From Telmatospirillum sp. (lineage in GTDB: Bacteria; Pseudomonadota; Alphaproteobacteria; Rhodospirillales; Magnetospirillaceae), in NCBI GenBank assembly GCA_031291415.1, contig JARLJB010000409.1:1-41323 (forward strand): DNA of 41,323 nucleotides, read 5' to 3'. The position numbers and the translations under genes are program-made. Below are positions 8,009 to 15,593 of the stretch, piece after piece (position 1 is the first letter of the stretch; each line of letters begins with the position of its first letter). Under the pieces are notes generated by a model. The model saw only the letters and a program-made list of their open reading frames with translations, was not told where the DNA came from and searched no databases.

Positions 8009-8569
8009 ATGGCTCCAGACACTGCAGACCCCTCGCCGCAAATCAGCCGCGCGCAGCTTTTTCTCGGCTTCCTTAAAATCGGCCTGCTGGGGTTCGGCGG
8101 CGTCGCGCCGGTCGCCCGCCATATCCTCGTCGAGGACCGCAAATGGTTGAGTGAAAAGGACTACGCGGCGATCTTAGGGATAGGACAGGTCCTGCCCGGC
8201 GCCAATGTCACCAATGCCTCGATCATCATCGGCGAACGCTTTCATGGTCCCTTGGGTTCGCTGATCGCCCTCTCGGGCCTGATGGCCATGCCCTTGGTCA
8301 TCCTGATCGGCCTGGCCGGTCTTTATGACCATTTTTCCGGCCTCGTGCCCGTGCATGTGGCCATCGGCGGAACGGCCGCCGCCGCCGCCGGTCTGGTCAT
8401 CGGCACCGCGCTGAAAATGGCCAAACGGTTGAAACCCTCACCCATAGCCCTGGCGTTCGGCCTTGCCGCCTTTGCCGGAGCCGGGATTTTGCGCCTCCCG
8501 CTGATCGAAACCCTTCTGGTGCTGGCACCGCTTAGTATCGCCGCCGCGGCTTGGGAAAAACGCCGATGA
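8009..8569 (+). CDS. Chromate transporter family (CHR), first half-length subunit
   Basis: A 186-residue membrane protein of the chromate ion transporter family. The signature FLKIGLLGFGGVAPVARHILVE is followed by WLSEKDYAAILGIGQVLPGAN, the conserved pair of CHR blocks, and then five to six hydrophobic segments. Half-length CHR proteins work as pairs encoded by adjacent genes, which fits the second gene overlapping by four bases. The family exports chromate or related oxyanions by exchange, although many members have no tested substrate. The start is the ATG at 8009 with GGAAGG close upstream. Its place next to cowN is probably incidental. Confidence 0.88.
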   Translation: MAPDTADPSPQISRAQLFLGFLKIGLLGFGGVAPVARHILVEDRKWLSEKDYAAILGIGQVLPGANVTNASIIIGERFHGPLGSLIALSGLMAMPLVILIGLAGLYDHFSGLVPVHVAIGGTAAAAAGLVIGTALKMAKRLKPSPIALAFGLAAFAGAGILRLPLIETLLVLAPLSIAAAAWEKRR

Positions 8570-9105
8570 AGGCCGCTCTTCTCCTGCAAATCGCCACGAC
8601 CTTCGCCGCGTTGTCGCTGGTCGCGGTAGGCGGCGCCAATGCTGTGGTTCCCGATATCCATCGCCAAGTGGTCGATATCCTGGGCTGGATGGACAACGCA
8701 ACCTTCGCCAACCTTTTCGCCATCGCCCAGGCGGCGCCTGGACCCAATGTTCTGGTCGTCAGTCTGATCGGCTGGCATATGGCCGGCTTGGCCGGCCTGG
8801 CGGTGGCGACCATCGCCATGATCCTGCCGTCGGGACTGCTGGCTTTCGCAGCCGGACGCATCCTCAACCGGCTGTCCGGCGCTCGTTGGGTGACCATCGT
8901 CAAGGCCGGACTGATCCCGCTGGCGACCGGACTGATTCTCGCCAGCGGCGTGGTCATGGTCCGCTCCGCCCACCAGGGATCGTTGACCTTGGCGATCTCG
9001 GCCTTCGCCGCGATTTTCGTTGTGGCTTGCGATTACAATCCCTTATGGGCATTGTCCGGCGGTGCCATCATCGGATTGGCCGGCTGGGCTCTCGGTTTCC
9101 AGTAG
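8566..9105 (+). CDS. Chromate transporter family (CHR), second half-length subunit
   Basis: A 179-residue partner of the preceding gene. It has LSLVAVGGANAVVPDIHRQV and ATFANLFAIAQAAPGPN, the equivalents of the CHR blocks in the first subunit, then four or more hydrophobic segments. The ATG at 8566 overlaps the upstream stop (ATGA), so the two subunits are translationally coupled and probably form a heterodimer; an upstream TTG at 8551 is less likely. Substrate specificity (chromate versus another anion) cannot be read from sequence. Confidence 0.88.
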   Translation: MKAALLLQIATTFAALSLVAVGGANAVVPDIHRQVVDILGWMDNATFANLFAIAQAAPGPNVLVVSLIGWHMAGLAGLAVATIAMILPSGLLAFAAGRILNRLSGARWVTIVKAGLIPLATGLILASGVVMVRSAHQGSLTLAISAFAAIFVVACDYNPLWALSGGAIIGLAGWALGFQ

Positions 9106-9160
9106 CGATCAACGGCTGACGGTAACCCCCGGATCCGCGCCGCCTTTTTAGGAATAAATC

Positions 9161-9631
9161 ATGCCCGTGCTTTCCGTCGCCGTCCTGAAGTCCGGACCAA
9201 CCCGCGATCAGCGGCTGTTGGGTCTTGACCTTGGCAGCAAGACCATCGGTCTCGCCCTCTCGGACGTCAGCCGGACGGTCGCCTCGCCGCTTTACACCAT
9301 TGCCCGCACGAAATTTACTAAAGACGTCAAAGAACTTTTAGACGTCATTGATTCAAAAGACGTTTATGGTTTGGTTATCGGATTGCCAGTCAGCATGGAC
9401 GGCACCGAAGGCCCGCGCTGCCAATCGGTGCGGCAATTCGGCGCCAGCCTACTGGCCATCCGCGACATGCCGGTCGCCTTCTGGGACGAACGGCTGTCGA
9501 CCGCCGCGGTCACCCGCACCTTGCTAGAGGCGGACGCCTCGCGAAAAAGACGTTCCGAAGTGGTTGACAAGATGGCTGCGGCCTACATCCTGCAAGGAGC
9601 CTTGGACGTCATGCCAGCCCGAGAACAATAA
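9161..9631 (+). CDS. ruvX: RuvX/YqgF-family Holliday junction resolvase-like nuclease
   Basis: A 156-residue RNase H-fold protein. The acidic catalytic residues of the family are all present: Asp23 in LGLDLGSKTIGLALSD, Glu110 in FWDERLST and Asp136 in VVDKMAAA. VIGLPVSMDG (about 73-82) is also conserved. YqgF/RuvX proteins are linked to 16S rRNA processing and to resolving branched DNA. The start is the ATG at 9161 with AGGAA eight bases before it; the first 15 residues are extra compared with many family members. It stands alone, with about 55 bp before it and 155 bp after it. Confidence 0.93.
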   Translation: MPVLSVAVLKSGPTRDQRLLGLDLGSKTIGLALSDVSRTVASPLYTIARTKFTKDVKELLDVIDSKDVYGLVIGLPVSMDGTEGPRCQSVRQFGASLLAIRDMPVAFWDERLSTAAVTRTLLEADASRKRRSEVVDKMAAAYILQGALDVMPAREQ

Positions 9632-9786
9632 AATCTGTCATATATTTTTTGTATTTACTGGCAGTTGCCTTTTTCTTTTCTTTCACGTAACAATGAAGGC
9701 TTATCGGACTCCCAGCAGGTTTCCCGAAATTCAGCGAGATCCCGCCCCGTTGCGGAGCGTGATCCTCGTTTCGAACGGAGACTGTT

Positions 9787-10203
9787 ATGACTACCCAGGA
9801 CGACAGCCGAAAAGCCTTCATTCCGGAGCGCCGATCTTTTCCAGCGCATACCACCATTTTCAAAGAAGGCGAGCTTGCCGACTGTGCCTACATCGTCGAA
9901 ACCGGCGATGTACAGATCACCAAGGTGGTCAACGGCCGGCGCGTCCTTCTGGGCACCCTCCATCCGTGGGAAATGTTCGGCGAGCTCGGCCTGATCGACG
10001 CCAGCCCGCGCATGGCTTCGGCGACCACCTTGAATGATACGGTCTGTATGGTCGTCTCCAAAGCCGCCATGGCGCAGATGATGGATGACGCGCCGCAAGG
10101 GCTGAACACCATCATCCACTCTCTCGTGCAGATCGTGCGAACCGCCGGCATCGATCTGGCTGAAGCCCGTTATCAGCTTCTGGAACGGGAAAAGTCCTTC
10201 TAA
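9787..10203 (+). CDS. Stand-alone cyclic nucleotide-binding domain protein
   Basis: A 138-residue protein made of one cyclic nucleotide-binding (CNB) beta-barrel domain and a C-terminal helix, with no DNA-binding or enzymatic domain. The barrel is clear: [23 protein letters not shown] near the N-terminus and [18 protein letters not shown] as the phosphate-binding cassette, with the conserved Glu and Arg. [19 protein letters not shown] fits the strands between them. The start is the ATG at 9787 with CGGAG seven bases upstream. Such single-domain proteins are common in Rhodospirillales and may sense cAMP or cGMP or act as adaptors; the ligand and partner are unknown. The 155-bp leader contains an A/T-rich stretch (9630-9690). 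Confidence 0.85.
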   Translation: MTTQDDSRKAFIPERRSFPAHTTIFKEGELADCAYIVETGDVQITKVVNGRRVLLGTLHPWEMFGELGLIDASPRMASATTLNDTVCMVVSKAAMAQMMDDAPQGLNTIIHSLVQIVRTAGIDLAEARYQLLEREKSF

Positions 10204-10205
10204 TA

Positions 10206-10241
10206 CCAAGTCTCGACGCCTAAGATTCAGTCGAGACTTGG
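10206..10241 (+). terminator. Stem-loop between the CNB gene and pyrB
   Basis: A perfect 12-bp stem, CCAAGTCTCGAC (10206-10217) with GTCGAGACTTGG (10230-10241), has a 12-nt loop and sits three bases after the CNB stop codon. There is no T-run, so it may be a Rho-assisted end, an mRNA-stabilising hairpin or part of a pyr control region. Confidence 0.5.
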
Positions 10242-10273
10242 ATGGCTCGATCGATCGTATGACCTGCACCCTC

Positions 10274-10302
10274 TTGCCGGTTGGGCGAGCCCGACATATA
10301 GT
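10274..10302 (+). promoter_or_regulatory. Promoter for the pyrB-pyrC-plsY operon (possibly leaderless)
   Basis: TTGCCG (10274-10279) and TATAGT (10297-10302) are 17 bases apart. The predicted start falls at about 10309-10310, right at the pyrB ATG (10310), and no Shine-Dalgarno sequence precedes that ATG. The transcript could therefore be leaderless. Confidence 0.5.
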
Positions 10303-10309
10303 CCGGGCC

Positions 10310-11257
10310 ATGACCCAGCCACACTTTCCTCACCGGCATCTTCTCGGCATCGAAGGCCTCGGACCGCAGGAGATCACCACATTGCTCGATCTTTCCGATC
10401 GCTATGTGGAAAAGAATCGCTCAGCCGATCGCAAGGTCAATGCGCTGCGCGGTAAGACCGTCATCAACCTGTTCTTCGAGAACTCGACGCGGACGCGGAC
10501 CAGCTTCGAACTGGCCGGCAAACGTCTCGGCGCCGATGTCATCAATATGCAGGTTTCGGCAAGCTCGGTCGCCAAGGGCGAGACGCTGATCGACACGGCG
10601 ATGACCTTGAACGCCATGCATATCGAGGTCCTGGTGGTCCGCCATCCGGATTCCGGCGCCGTCAAGCTGCTGTCGGAAAAAGTCAACTGCGCTGTGGTCA
10701 ACGCCGGTGACGGGGCTCACGAGCACCCGACCCAGGCGCTGCTCGATGCTTTGACCATCCGTCGCCGCAAAGGTCATCTTGACGGACTGACGGTCGCCAT
10801 CTGCGGCGACGTTCTGCACAGCCGGGTTGCGCGATCGAACATCCATCTGCTCAATACCATGGGGGCGCGGGTGCGCCTCGTGGCGCCGCGCACCTTGTTG
10901 CCGGCGCAGGTCGACCGGATGGGCGTCGAAGTCCACAACGACATGCTGGAGGGCCTGAAAGACGTCGACATCGTCATGATGCTGCGTCTGCAAAACGAAC
11001 GGATGCGCGGCAACTTCATTCCGTCCATCCGGGAATATTTCCACTTCTTCGGCCTCGATTACGACAAGCTGAAAGTTGCCAAGCCGGACGCTCTGATCAT
11101 GCACCCCGGACCGATGAACCGCGGTGTCGAATTGGATAGCGATCTGGCCGATGACGTCGAACGCTCGGTTATCCGCGAACAGGTGGAAATGGGCGTTGCG
11201 GTTCGCATGGCCTGTCTCGAAGTGCTGACCGAAAACCTGTCTGGAGGCAACGCCTGA
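10310..11257 (+). CDS. pyrB: Aspartate carbamoyltransferase, catalytic subunit
   Basis: A 315-residue ATCase that condenses carbamoyl phosphate and aspartate in de novo pyrimidine synthesis. The carbamoyl-phosphate loop [14 protein letters not shown] (about 55-68) is intact, followed by SVAKGET with Lys89, then [12 protein letters not shown] (about 137-148) and [10 protein letters not shown] in the aspartate domain. The start at 10310 fits the family length; an upstream TTG would add an unsupported leader. The stop and the next start overlap (TGATG), so translation of pyrC is coupled. ATCases of this type often need a PyrC or pseudo-PyrC partner for assembly, which is relevant because the adjacent PyrC is catalytically suspect. 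No regulatory subunit PyrI is nearby. Confidence 0.96.
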   Translation: MTQPHFPHRHLLGIEGLGPQEITTLLDLSDRYVEKNRSADRKVNALRGKTVINLFFENSTRTRTSFELAGKRLGADVINMQVSASSVAKGETLIDTAMTLNAMHIEVLVVRHPDSGAVKLLSEKVNCAVVNAGDGAHEHPTQALLDALTIRRRKGHLDGLTVAICGDVLHSRVARSNIHLLNTMGARVRLVAPRTLLPAQVDRMGVEVHNDMLEGLKDVDIVMMLRLQNERMRGNFIPSIREYFHFFGLDYDKLKVAKPDALIMHPGPMNRGVELDSDLADDVERSVIREQVEMGVAVRMACLEVLTENLSGGNA

Positions 11258-12564
11258 TGTCCGTCCGTGCGCCAGGCCGTGTGGCCTATATCAATGCGCG
11301 TCTTTTGGACCCCGCCAGTGGACTGGATGGTACCGGTGCGGTGCTGACCGACGGCGAGAAAATCGCCGATGTCGGCCCTGCCCTGTTCGCCGATGGCGTG
11401 CCTTCCGGCATCGAGCTCGTCGATTGTCATGGAGCGGCTCTGGCTCCGGGTCTTGTCGACATGCGCGTGCAACTGCGCGAACCGGGCGCCGAACACAAGG
11501 AAACGCTGCGGTCGGCCGGTGAAGCGGCGGTGGCCGGCGGTGTGACCTCGATGGTCTGCCTGCCCAACACCCACCCGGTCATTGATGACGTCGCCACCGT
11601 CGAATTCGTGGCGCGACGGGCCCGCCAATGCGGTTTGGCGAAAGTCTATCCCTATGCGGCCGTCACCAAGCAACTGGCCGGCGAGGAATTGGCGGAAATC
11701 GGCATGCTGGCCGAGGCTGGCGCGCTGGCCTTCACGGACGGCACCAAAGCGATCAAAAGCGCCCAGGTCATGCGGCGCGCCTTGGCCTATGCGGCGACCT
11801 TCGGCGTCCTCATCGTCCAGCATCCGGAAGAGCCCAGCCTCGCAGAGGGTGGCGCAATGAACGAGGGCGAATTGGCATCCCGCTTGGGGTTGGCCGGTAT
11901 CCCGGCAGCGGCCGAGGCCATCATGCTGGAACGTGACATCCGGTTGGTCGGGCTGACCGGCGCGCGGTACCACGCCGCGCATCTGTCGACTGCCGAGGGC
12001 GTCGCGGTAATCCGCCAGGCCAAGGAAAGAGGTCTGCCGGTCACCTGCGATACCGCCCCGCCCTATTTCGCCTTGAATGAACTGGCGGTCAGCGAGTACC
12101 GAACCTTCGCCAAATTGTCGCCGCCGCTCCGCTCGGAAGCCGACCGACAGGCCATTGTCGCAGCGATCAAGGACGGCGTTATCGATGTCATCGCCTCGGA
12201 TCACGCGCCGCAGGACCAGGACTCCAAGCGCCTGCCCTTCGCCCAGGCGGAGGCCGGTGGCGTCGGGCTGGAAACTTTGCTGGCGGTGGCTCTCGAACTT
12301 TATCACAACGGGCATCTGTCGCTGCTGCAGGTCATCGAAAAGCTGTCCTGGGGGCCGGCCCGGTTGCTCGGTCTGTCGGCCGGCCGACTGCAAATTGGCG
12401 CGGCCGCCGATCTTTTCCTATTCGATCCCGACCATGCCTGGCGCGTAGATCCCGAACGGTTCCGGTCAAAATCGAAAAACTCGCCATTCGACGGACGGCC
12501 TTTGCAGGGCAAGGTTCTGCGGACCGTCGTCGACGGCCGCACCGTCTTTTCCGGCGAGGTCTGA
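11257..12564 (+). CDS. Dihydroorotase-like protein, HxH zinc motif lost (probable PyrC')
   Basis: A 435-residue amidohydrolase-fold protein of the class I dihydroorotase family. Active enzymes have DxHxHLRxPG at the metal site; here the segment reads VDMRVQLREPG, so the two histidines are Arg70 and Gln72. Other active-site positions are retained: Asp161 (AFTDGTK), His189 (VQHPEE), His242 (AAHLST) and Asp315 (ASDHAP). Loss of the HxH pair is the hallmark of pseudo-dihydroorotases (PyrC') that serve as structural partners of ATCase in Pseudomonas. It is therefore probably non-catalytic, with a second true dihydroorotase elsewhere in the genome. The gene overlaps pyrB by one base and ends one base before plsY. 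Confidence 0.85.
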   Translation: MSVRAPGRVAYINARLLDPASGLDGTGAVLTDGEKIADVGPALFADGVPSGIELVDCHGAALAPGLVDMRVQLREPGAEHKETLRSAGEAAVAGGVTSMVCLPNTHPVIDDVATVEFVARRARQCGLAKVYPYAAVTKQLAGEELAEIGMLAEAGALAFTDGTKAIKSAQVMRRALAYAATFGVLIVQHPEEPSLAEGGAMNEGELASRLGLAGIPAAAEAIMLERDIRLVGLTGARYHAAHLSTAEGVAVIRQAKERGLPVTCDTAPPYFALNELAVSEYRTFAKLSPPLRSEADRQAIVAAIKDGVIDVIASDHAPQDQDSKRLPFAQAEAGGVGLETLLAVALELYHNGHLSLLQVIEKLSWGPARLLGLSAGRLQIGAAADLFLFDPDHAWRVDPERFRSKSKNSPFDGRPLQGKVLRTVVDGRTVFSGEV

Positions 12565-12565
12565 C

Positions 12566-13159
12566 GTGACGGGTCTGTTGGCAGCCGTTCTCGGCTATCT
12601 TGTCGGATCGATTCCCTTCGGACTGGTATTTACCCGCCTTGCCGGTCTGGGTGACATTCGCGCCATCGGTTCGGGCAATATCGGCGCCACCAATGTCTTG
12701 CGGACCGGCCGCAAGGGGCTTGCCTTCGCCACCTTGGTTTTCGATGGCGGCAAGGGCGCTTTCGCGGCTGGGATGATGGCTTGGCTGGCCGGCACCGACG
12801 CCGGATTGATCGCCGGCGTCGCCGCCGTTCTCGGCCACAACTTCCCAGTCTGGCTAAAATTCAAAGGCGGCAAAGGTGTCGCCACCACCTTCGGCGTTCT
12901 GTTGATTGCCGCCTGGCCGGTTGGGGTTGGCGCCTGTCTGACTTGGCTGGTGATCGCCGCCGCCTTTCGCATATCCTCCCTGGCGGCGCTGGTGTCCCTT
13001 GCCGCCGCGCCCGTCTACGCGCTGATTTTCGCCACGCCCGCTCATGCTCTGGCGGCCCTGGGATTGGCTGCACTGGGGTTTGTTCGTCACCGGGCAAACA
13101 TCAAGCGGCTACTGCGTGGCGAAGAGCCGCGAATCGGTCAGAAGAAACCCGCCGCCTGA
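12566..13159 (+). CDS. plsY: Acyl-phosphate:glycerol-3-phosphate acyltransferase PlsY
   Basis: A 197-residue inner-membrane acyltransferase that makes lysophosphatidic acid, the first step of phospholipid synthesis. The three family motifs are clear: GSGNIGATNVLR (about 36-47), LKFKGGKGVATTFG (about 97-110) and FVRHRANIKRLL near the C-terminus, with hydrophobic helices between. The start is a GTG one base after the pyrC stop, so it belongs to the pyr operon. In relatives the next gene is usually dprA; here 12.8 kb of accessory genes intervene. Confidence 0.95.
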   Translation: MTGLLAAVLGYLVGSIPFGLVFTRLAGLGDIRAIGSGNIGATNVLRTGRKGLAFATLVFDGGKGAFAAGMMAWLAGTDAGLIAGVAAVLGHNFPVWLKFKGGKGVATTFGVLLIAAWPVGVGACLTWLVIAAAFRISSLAALVSLAAAPVYALIFATPAHALAALGLAALGFVRHRANIKRLLRGEEPRIGQKKPAA

Positions 13160-13347
13160 CCGTCGCCCGCGCCGGAATTGGCGGACCGTCCGTACGATTC
13201 CGACCCGAAAGACTTCGGTATCCCAAGTGGAATTGACTCTGGCTCCCTTCGTTGAAGAACGAAACGCTAAAGGCCGTCGTCAGCGATCAATTTCCCCAAG
13301 GCCGGTGCCAGCGCTCATATCTGCGTCAATGGGATAACTCGAAAAAA

Positions 13348-13803
13348 TTAGTCGCACCCGAGTTCTTCCTTGGCTTCATCGTTCGTTGCAAATCGCTTCC
13401 CGGTCTTCTCCATGATCCTCTTTTGGATGTCAGACAAGGTTCGAAACTGGTAACGCTTGCACAAGGTGGTTTCCCACACATCGCCGGTTCGCGGGCTGAC
13501 AGCAAATCCACCAATGACGTCAGTCGCTCCGGCTTTCGGTGAATCGTAGGTAACGAAGAAATTCACGTAACCTGGCACGAACTCTATATTTTCAATATTA
13601 AAGCCCGGTTTGTTCACCATTAGCTTTTCATGCTGGAGTACGACCACGAGTAATTGTCTTGCCTGATCAACCGAGAGTCCAGACGGTTGAACCTGCCTCT
13701 CGTCGAAACCGCCAGTGCCCGACGTGTTCTGACCAGCAGATGGCTGGGCACTTACGACGGCAATGACGGCCAGCGCGAGCAGTATGCGGGACAACGTCAA
13801 CAT
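13348..13803 (-). CDS. Secreted small protein, probable periplasmic immunity protein
   Basis: A 151-residue protein with a clear signal peptide (LSRILLALAVIAVVSA, residues 4-19) and a mature domain of about 125 residues. It contains two cysteines (Cys115 in TTLCKRY and Cys150 at the C-terminus) that could form a disulfide. No known family is recognised. Its start codon lies inside the 3' end of the glucosaminidase-like gene (7-base overlap), so the two are translationally coupled. A secreted partner overlapping a small peptidoglycan hydrolase that has no signal peptide is the typical layout of a type VI secretion effector and its periplasmic immunity protein. That role is inferred from context only. 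Base composition is visibly lower in GC than the flanking operons. Confidence 0.65.
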   Translation of the reverse strand: MLTLSRILLALAVIAVVSAQPSAGQNTSGTGGFDERQVQPSGLSVDQARQLLVVVLQHEKLMVNKPGFNIENIEFVPGYVNFFVTYDSPKAGATDVIGGFAVSPRTGDVWETTLCKRYQFRTLSDIQKRIMEKTGKRFATNDEAKEELGCD

Positions 13804-14252
13804 GACATACGCGCCTTTATCGTGCCGATGATGTCAACCAAGTATCGTTCGAAACCGGCGCGACCGCCCGTTCGCGGATCCCCAGAATTGTAACCCGAAC
13901 GCATAAGCGCCTGAGCGAATGCGTTCGGGTCTTCTTTGTCATAGACGGCCGAACCAAACCGCGCGGCGAAAGACTTCCCGCTTTGCAAAAATGACAAATA
14001 TGTTGCCACCTTGACATTGATCGCCCCCTGCACTGGAGCTTCCCCAGCTTGGAGAGGGGCCGGCGCATGCATTGAAAAATAGTTGTTGTGTTCCTTGGCA
14101 ATGCGGCCCTGCCCATACTGTGTTTCCTCGGCGGCCAAACCAAGAATATTTTCTGTCGGCACGTGAAGTTGCTTCGCTATCATTTCCGCATCGACTCTAA
14201 ACTTGGTAACGAATGCCATAGCCACCGGACTACTACACAAATTCCTAGGCAT
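13797..14252 (-). CDS. Glucosaminidase/lysozyme-like peptidoglycan hydrolase, probable secreted effector
   Basis: A 151-residue protein resembling GH73-type glucosaminidase domains. LGLAAEETQYGQG carries a Glu (about 43) where the catalytic Glu sits, HNNYFSMHA matches the NLFGIK-type block, and the C-terminal part (SFAARFG, AFAQALMRSGYNSG, YLVDII) fits the remainder of the domain. There is no signal peptide, so it must either leave by a specialised secretion system or act in lysis. The ATG at 14250-14252 is preceded by GGAG, and an in-frame stop lies seven codons upstream, so the gene is not a cut-off end of a longer Rhs or VgrG protein. It overlaps the secreted protein gene at 13348-13803. 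No secretion genes are in the window. Confidence 0.65.
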   Translation of the reverse strand: MPRNLCSSPVAMAFVTKFRVDAEMIAKQLHVPTENILGLAAEETQYGQGRIAKEHNNYFSMHAPAPLQAGEAPVQGAINVKVATYLSFLQSGKSFAARFGSAVYDKEDPNAFAQALMRSGYNSGDPRTGGRAGFERYLVDIIGTIKARMSC

Positions 14253-14595
14253 GTCGAATGTTCTCCGCCGTTATCGCGCTCCCGCTCCTCAAGCAACCTG
14301 GTGAGCGGCATCACCGGTGATTCGCTCAATCTGCATACGGATCTGCGCAGGTCCACGCCTCCGGCTATGCCACGCGTGCGTCATAGCTGCGAACCGAAGA
14401 CCTGTCCTGTGACATTTCTGTACGGAAAGCCGTCGGTGGGGCGCCGATAATTCGCTCGAGGCCGTAGCCGCCGCGACTGGCCATGTCTCAATGAGCCATC
14501 CTCGCCAACAGCGCCCTTGTTCGCGGAAATGGCTGGTGCTATTTTGTTCATTATTACGAACCTAGTTCTATTAGAAGAACTAACAAGCGGCGGAC
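14253..14595. other. Divergent intergenic region, effector gene / rhamnonate operon
   Basis: No gene is recognised in these 343 bases. The left two thirds are unremarkable mixed sequence. The right end holds the palindromic operator candidate and the promoter of the catabolic operon listed separately. Confidence 0.5.
14546..14582 (+). promoter_or_regulatory. Two adjacent palindromes upstream of the aldolase gene (candidate IclR operator)
   Basis: GTTC-N8-GAAC (14546-14561) is followed by a perfect 7-bp inverted repeat TAGTTCT-N6-AGAACTA (14563-14582). Both contain GTTC/GAAC half-sites and their centres are 19 bp apart. They end 13 bases before the ATG at 14596 and overlap the likely promoter. 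The IclR-family gene at 18485-19285 is the obvious candidate regulator. Confidence 0.55.
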
Positions 14596-15516
14596 ATGAT
14601 GAATACAGAGAGATTCCGAGGGGTCATCCCTCCCGTTCCAACGATCGTTGACGAAACCGGCGCTCTCGACAAAAAGGGAATGGCCGTGCTGATCGAGCGC
14701 GTCGTCGCCTCCGGCGTCAACGGCATGCTCCTTCTCGGCAGCGGTGGCGAGTTCTGCCACATGAGCACGGCGCTCCGCAAAGAGGTGGCGGAATTTACGG
14801 TCAAACAAGTGGCCGGACGCATGCCCGTTCTGCTCGGTGTCGGCGCCTGCGGTACCGCCGAGGTCATCGATCTCGGGCGTCACGCGGCGTCGATCGGTGT
14901 CGATGCCGTTCTCGTCGTCAACCCCTACTATGCGAAGCTGAGCGAAGAGGCGCTTTTCCGCCATTACCAGAAGATCGCGGCAACATTAGAGGTTCCGGTT
15001 CTGCTCTACAACTTCCCGGCCCTGACCGGCCAGGAGCTGACGGTCGAACTGGTCAAGCGCCTGGCGCTGTCCTGCCCCAATATCGTCGGCATCAAGGACA
15101 CCGTCGATTCGATCAGCCACACCCGACAGCTCATCACCGACGTGAAGTCGGCAAGACCGGATTTCCTGGTGTTTTCCGGCTTCGACGAATATTTGCTCGA
15201 TACACTGATCCTCGGCGGCGACGGCGGCGTTCCGGCCTCGTCGAACTATGCGCCGGACATTTGCTGCGGCATTTACAAGGCTTTTCAAAACAACGATCTC
15301 GCCGCGATCACCGGTCTCGAGCAGCGGCTCGCCCGGCTGATGCCGATCTATTCCCTCGACACGCCCTACTTCGGCCTGGTCAAGGAGGCGATCCGTCTGA
15401 CCGGGTCCGACATTTCGACAGCAGTCCTGGCGCCCGCTCTTACCCCCACCCCGGAAACCAAGGAGAAGCTCGTCGACATTCTGACCAAGGCCGGGGTGTT
15501 GCCCAAGGCCTCTTAA
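14596..15516 (+). CDS. DapA-superfamily 2-keto-3-deoxy-sugar-acid aldolase (YagE-like)
   Basis: A 306-residue class I aldolase of the dihydrodipicolinate synthase/N-acetylneuraminate lyase superfamily. The Schiff-base lysine is Lys167 (NIVGIKDTVDS), the catalytic tyrosine is Tyr138 (LLYNFPALTGQ), and the substrate loop is LGSGGEF (47-53). The N-terminal FRGVIPPVPTI and the blocks above are closely similar to E. coli YagE/YjhH, 2-keto-3-deoxygluconate aldolases, rather than to DapA. Beside an L-rhamnonate dehydratase it most likely cleaves 2-keto-3-deoxy-L-rhamnonate to pyruvate and lactaldehyde. Two ATG codons are in tandem (14596 and 14599). It is the first gene of the operon and is separated from rhmD by 77 bases. 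Confidence 0.88.
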   Translation: MMNTERFRGVIPPVPTIVDETGALDKKGMAVLIERVVASGVNGMLLLGSGGEFCHMSTALRKEVAEFTVKQVAGRMPVLLGVGACGTAEVIDLGRHAASIGVDAVLVVNPYYAKLSEEALFRHYQKIAATLEVPVLLYNFPALTGQELTVELVKRLALSCPNIVGIKDTVDSISHTRQLITDVKSARPDFLVFSGFDEYLLDTLILGGDGGVPASSNYAPDICCGIYKAFQNNDLAAITGLEQRLARLMPIYSLDTPYFGLVKEAIRLTGSDISTAVLAPALTPTPETKEKLVDILTKAGVLPKAS

Positions 15517-15593
15517 GGAACACGGAAACTCTATAACCCACGAGCTTCCAATAGTCATGCACCAACAATCTGCGATCAGTTTGGAGGAACATC

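Noticed and set aside
11059-12393. A 444-codon open frame on the minus strand
   Set aside because: Shadow of pyrB/pyrC; its composition is rich in Gly, Arg and Gln with no recognisable domain.
13797-14252. Detached C-terminal toxin tip of an Rhs or VgrG protein
   Set aside because: The gene has its own ATG with GGAG upstream and an in-frame stop seven codons before it, so it is a free-standing gene.
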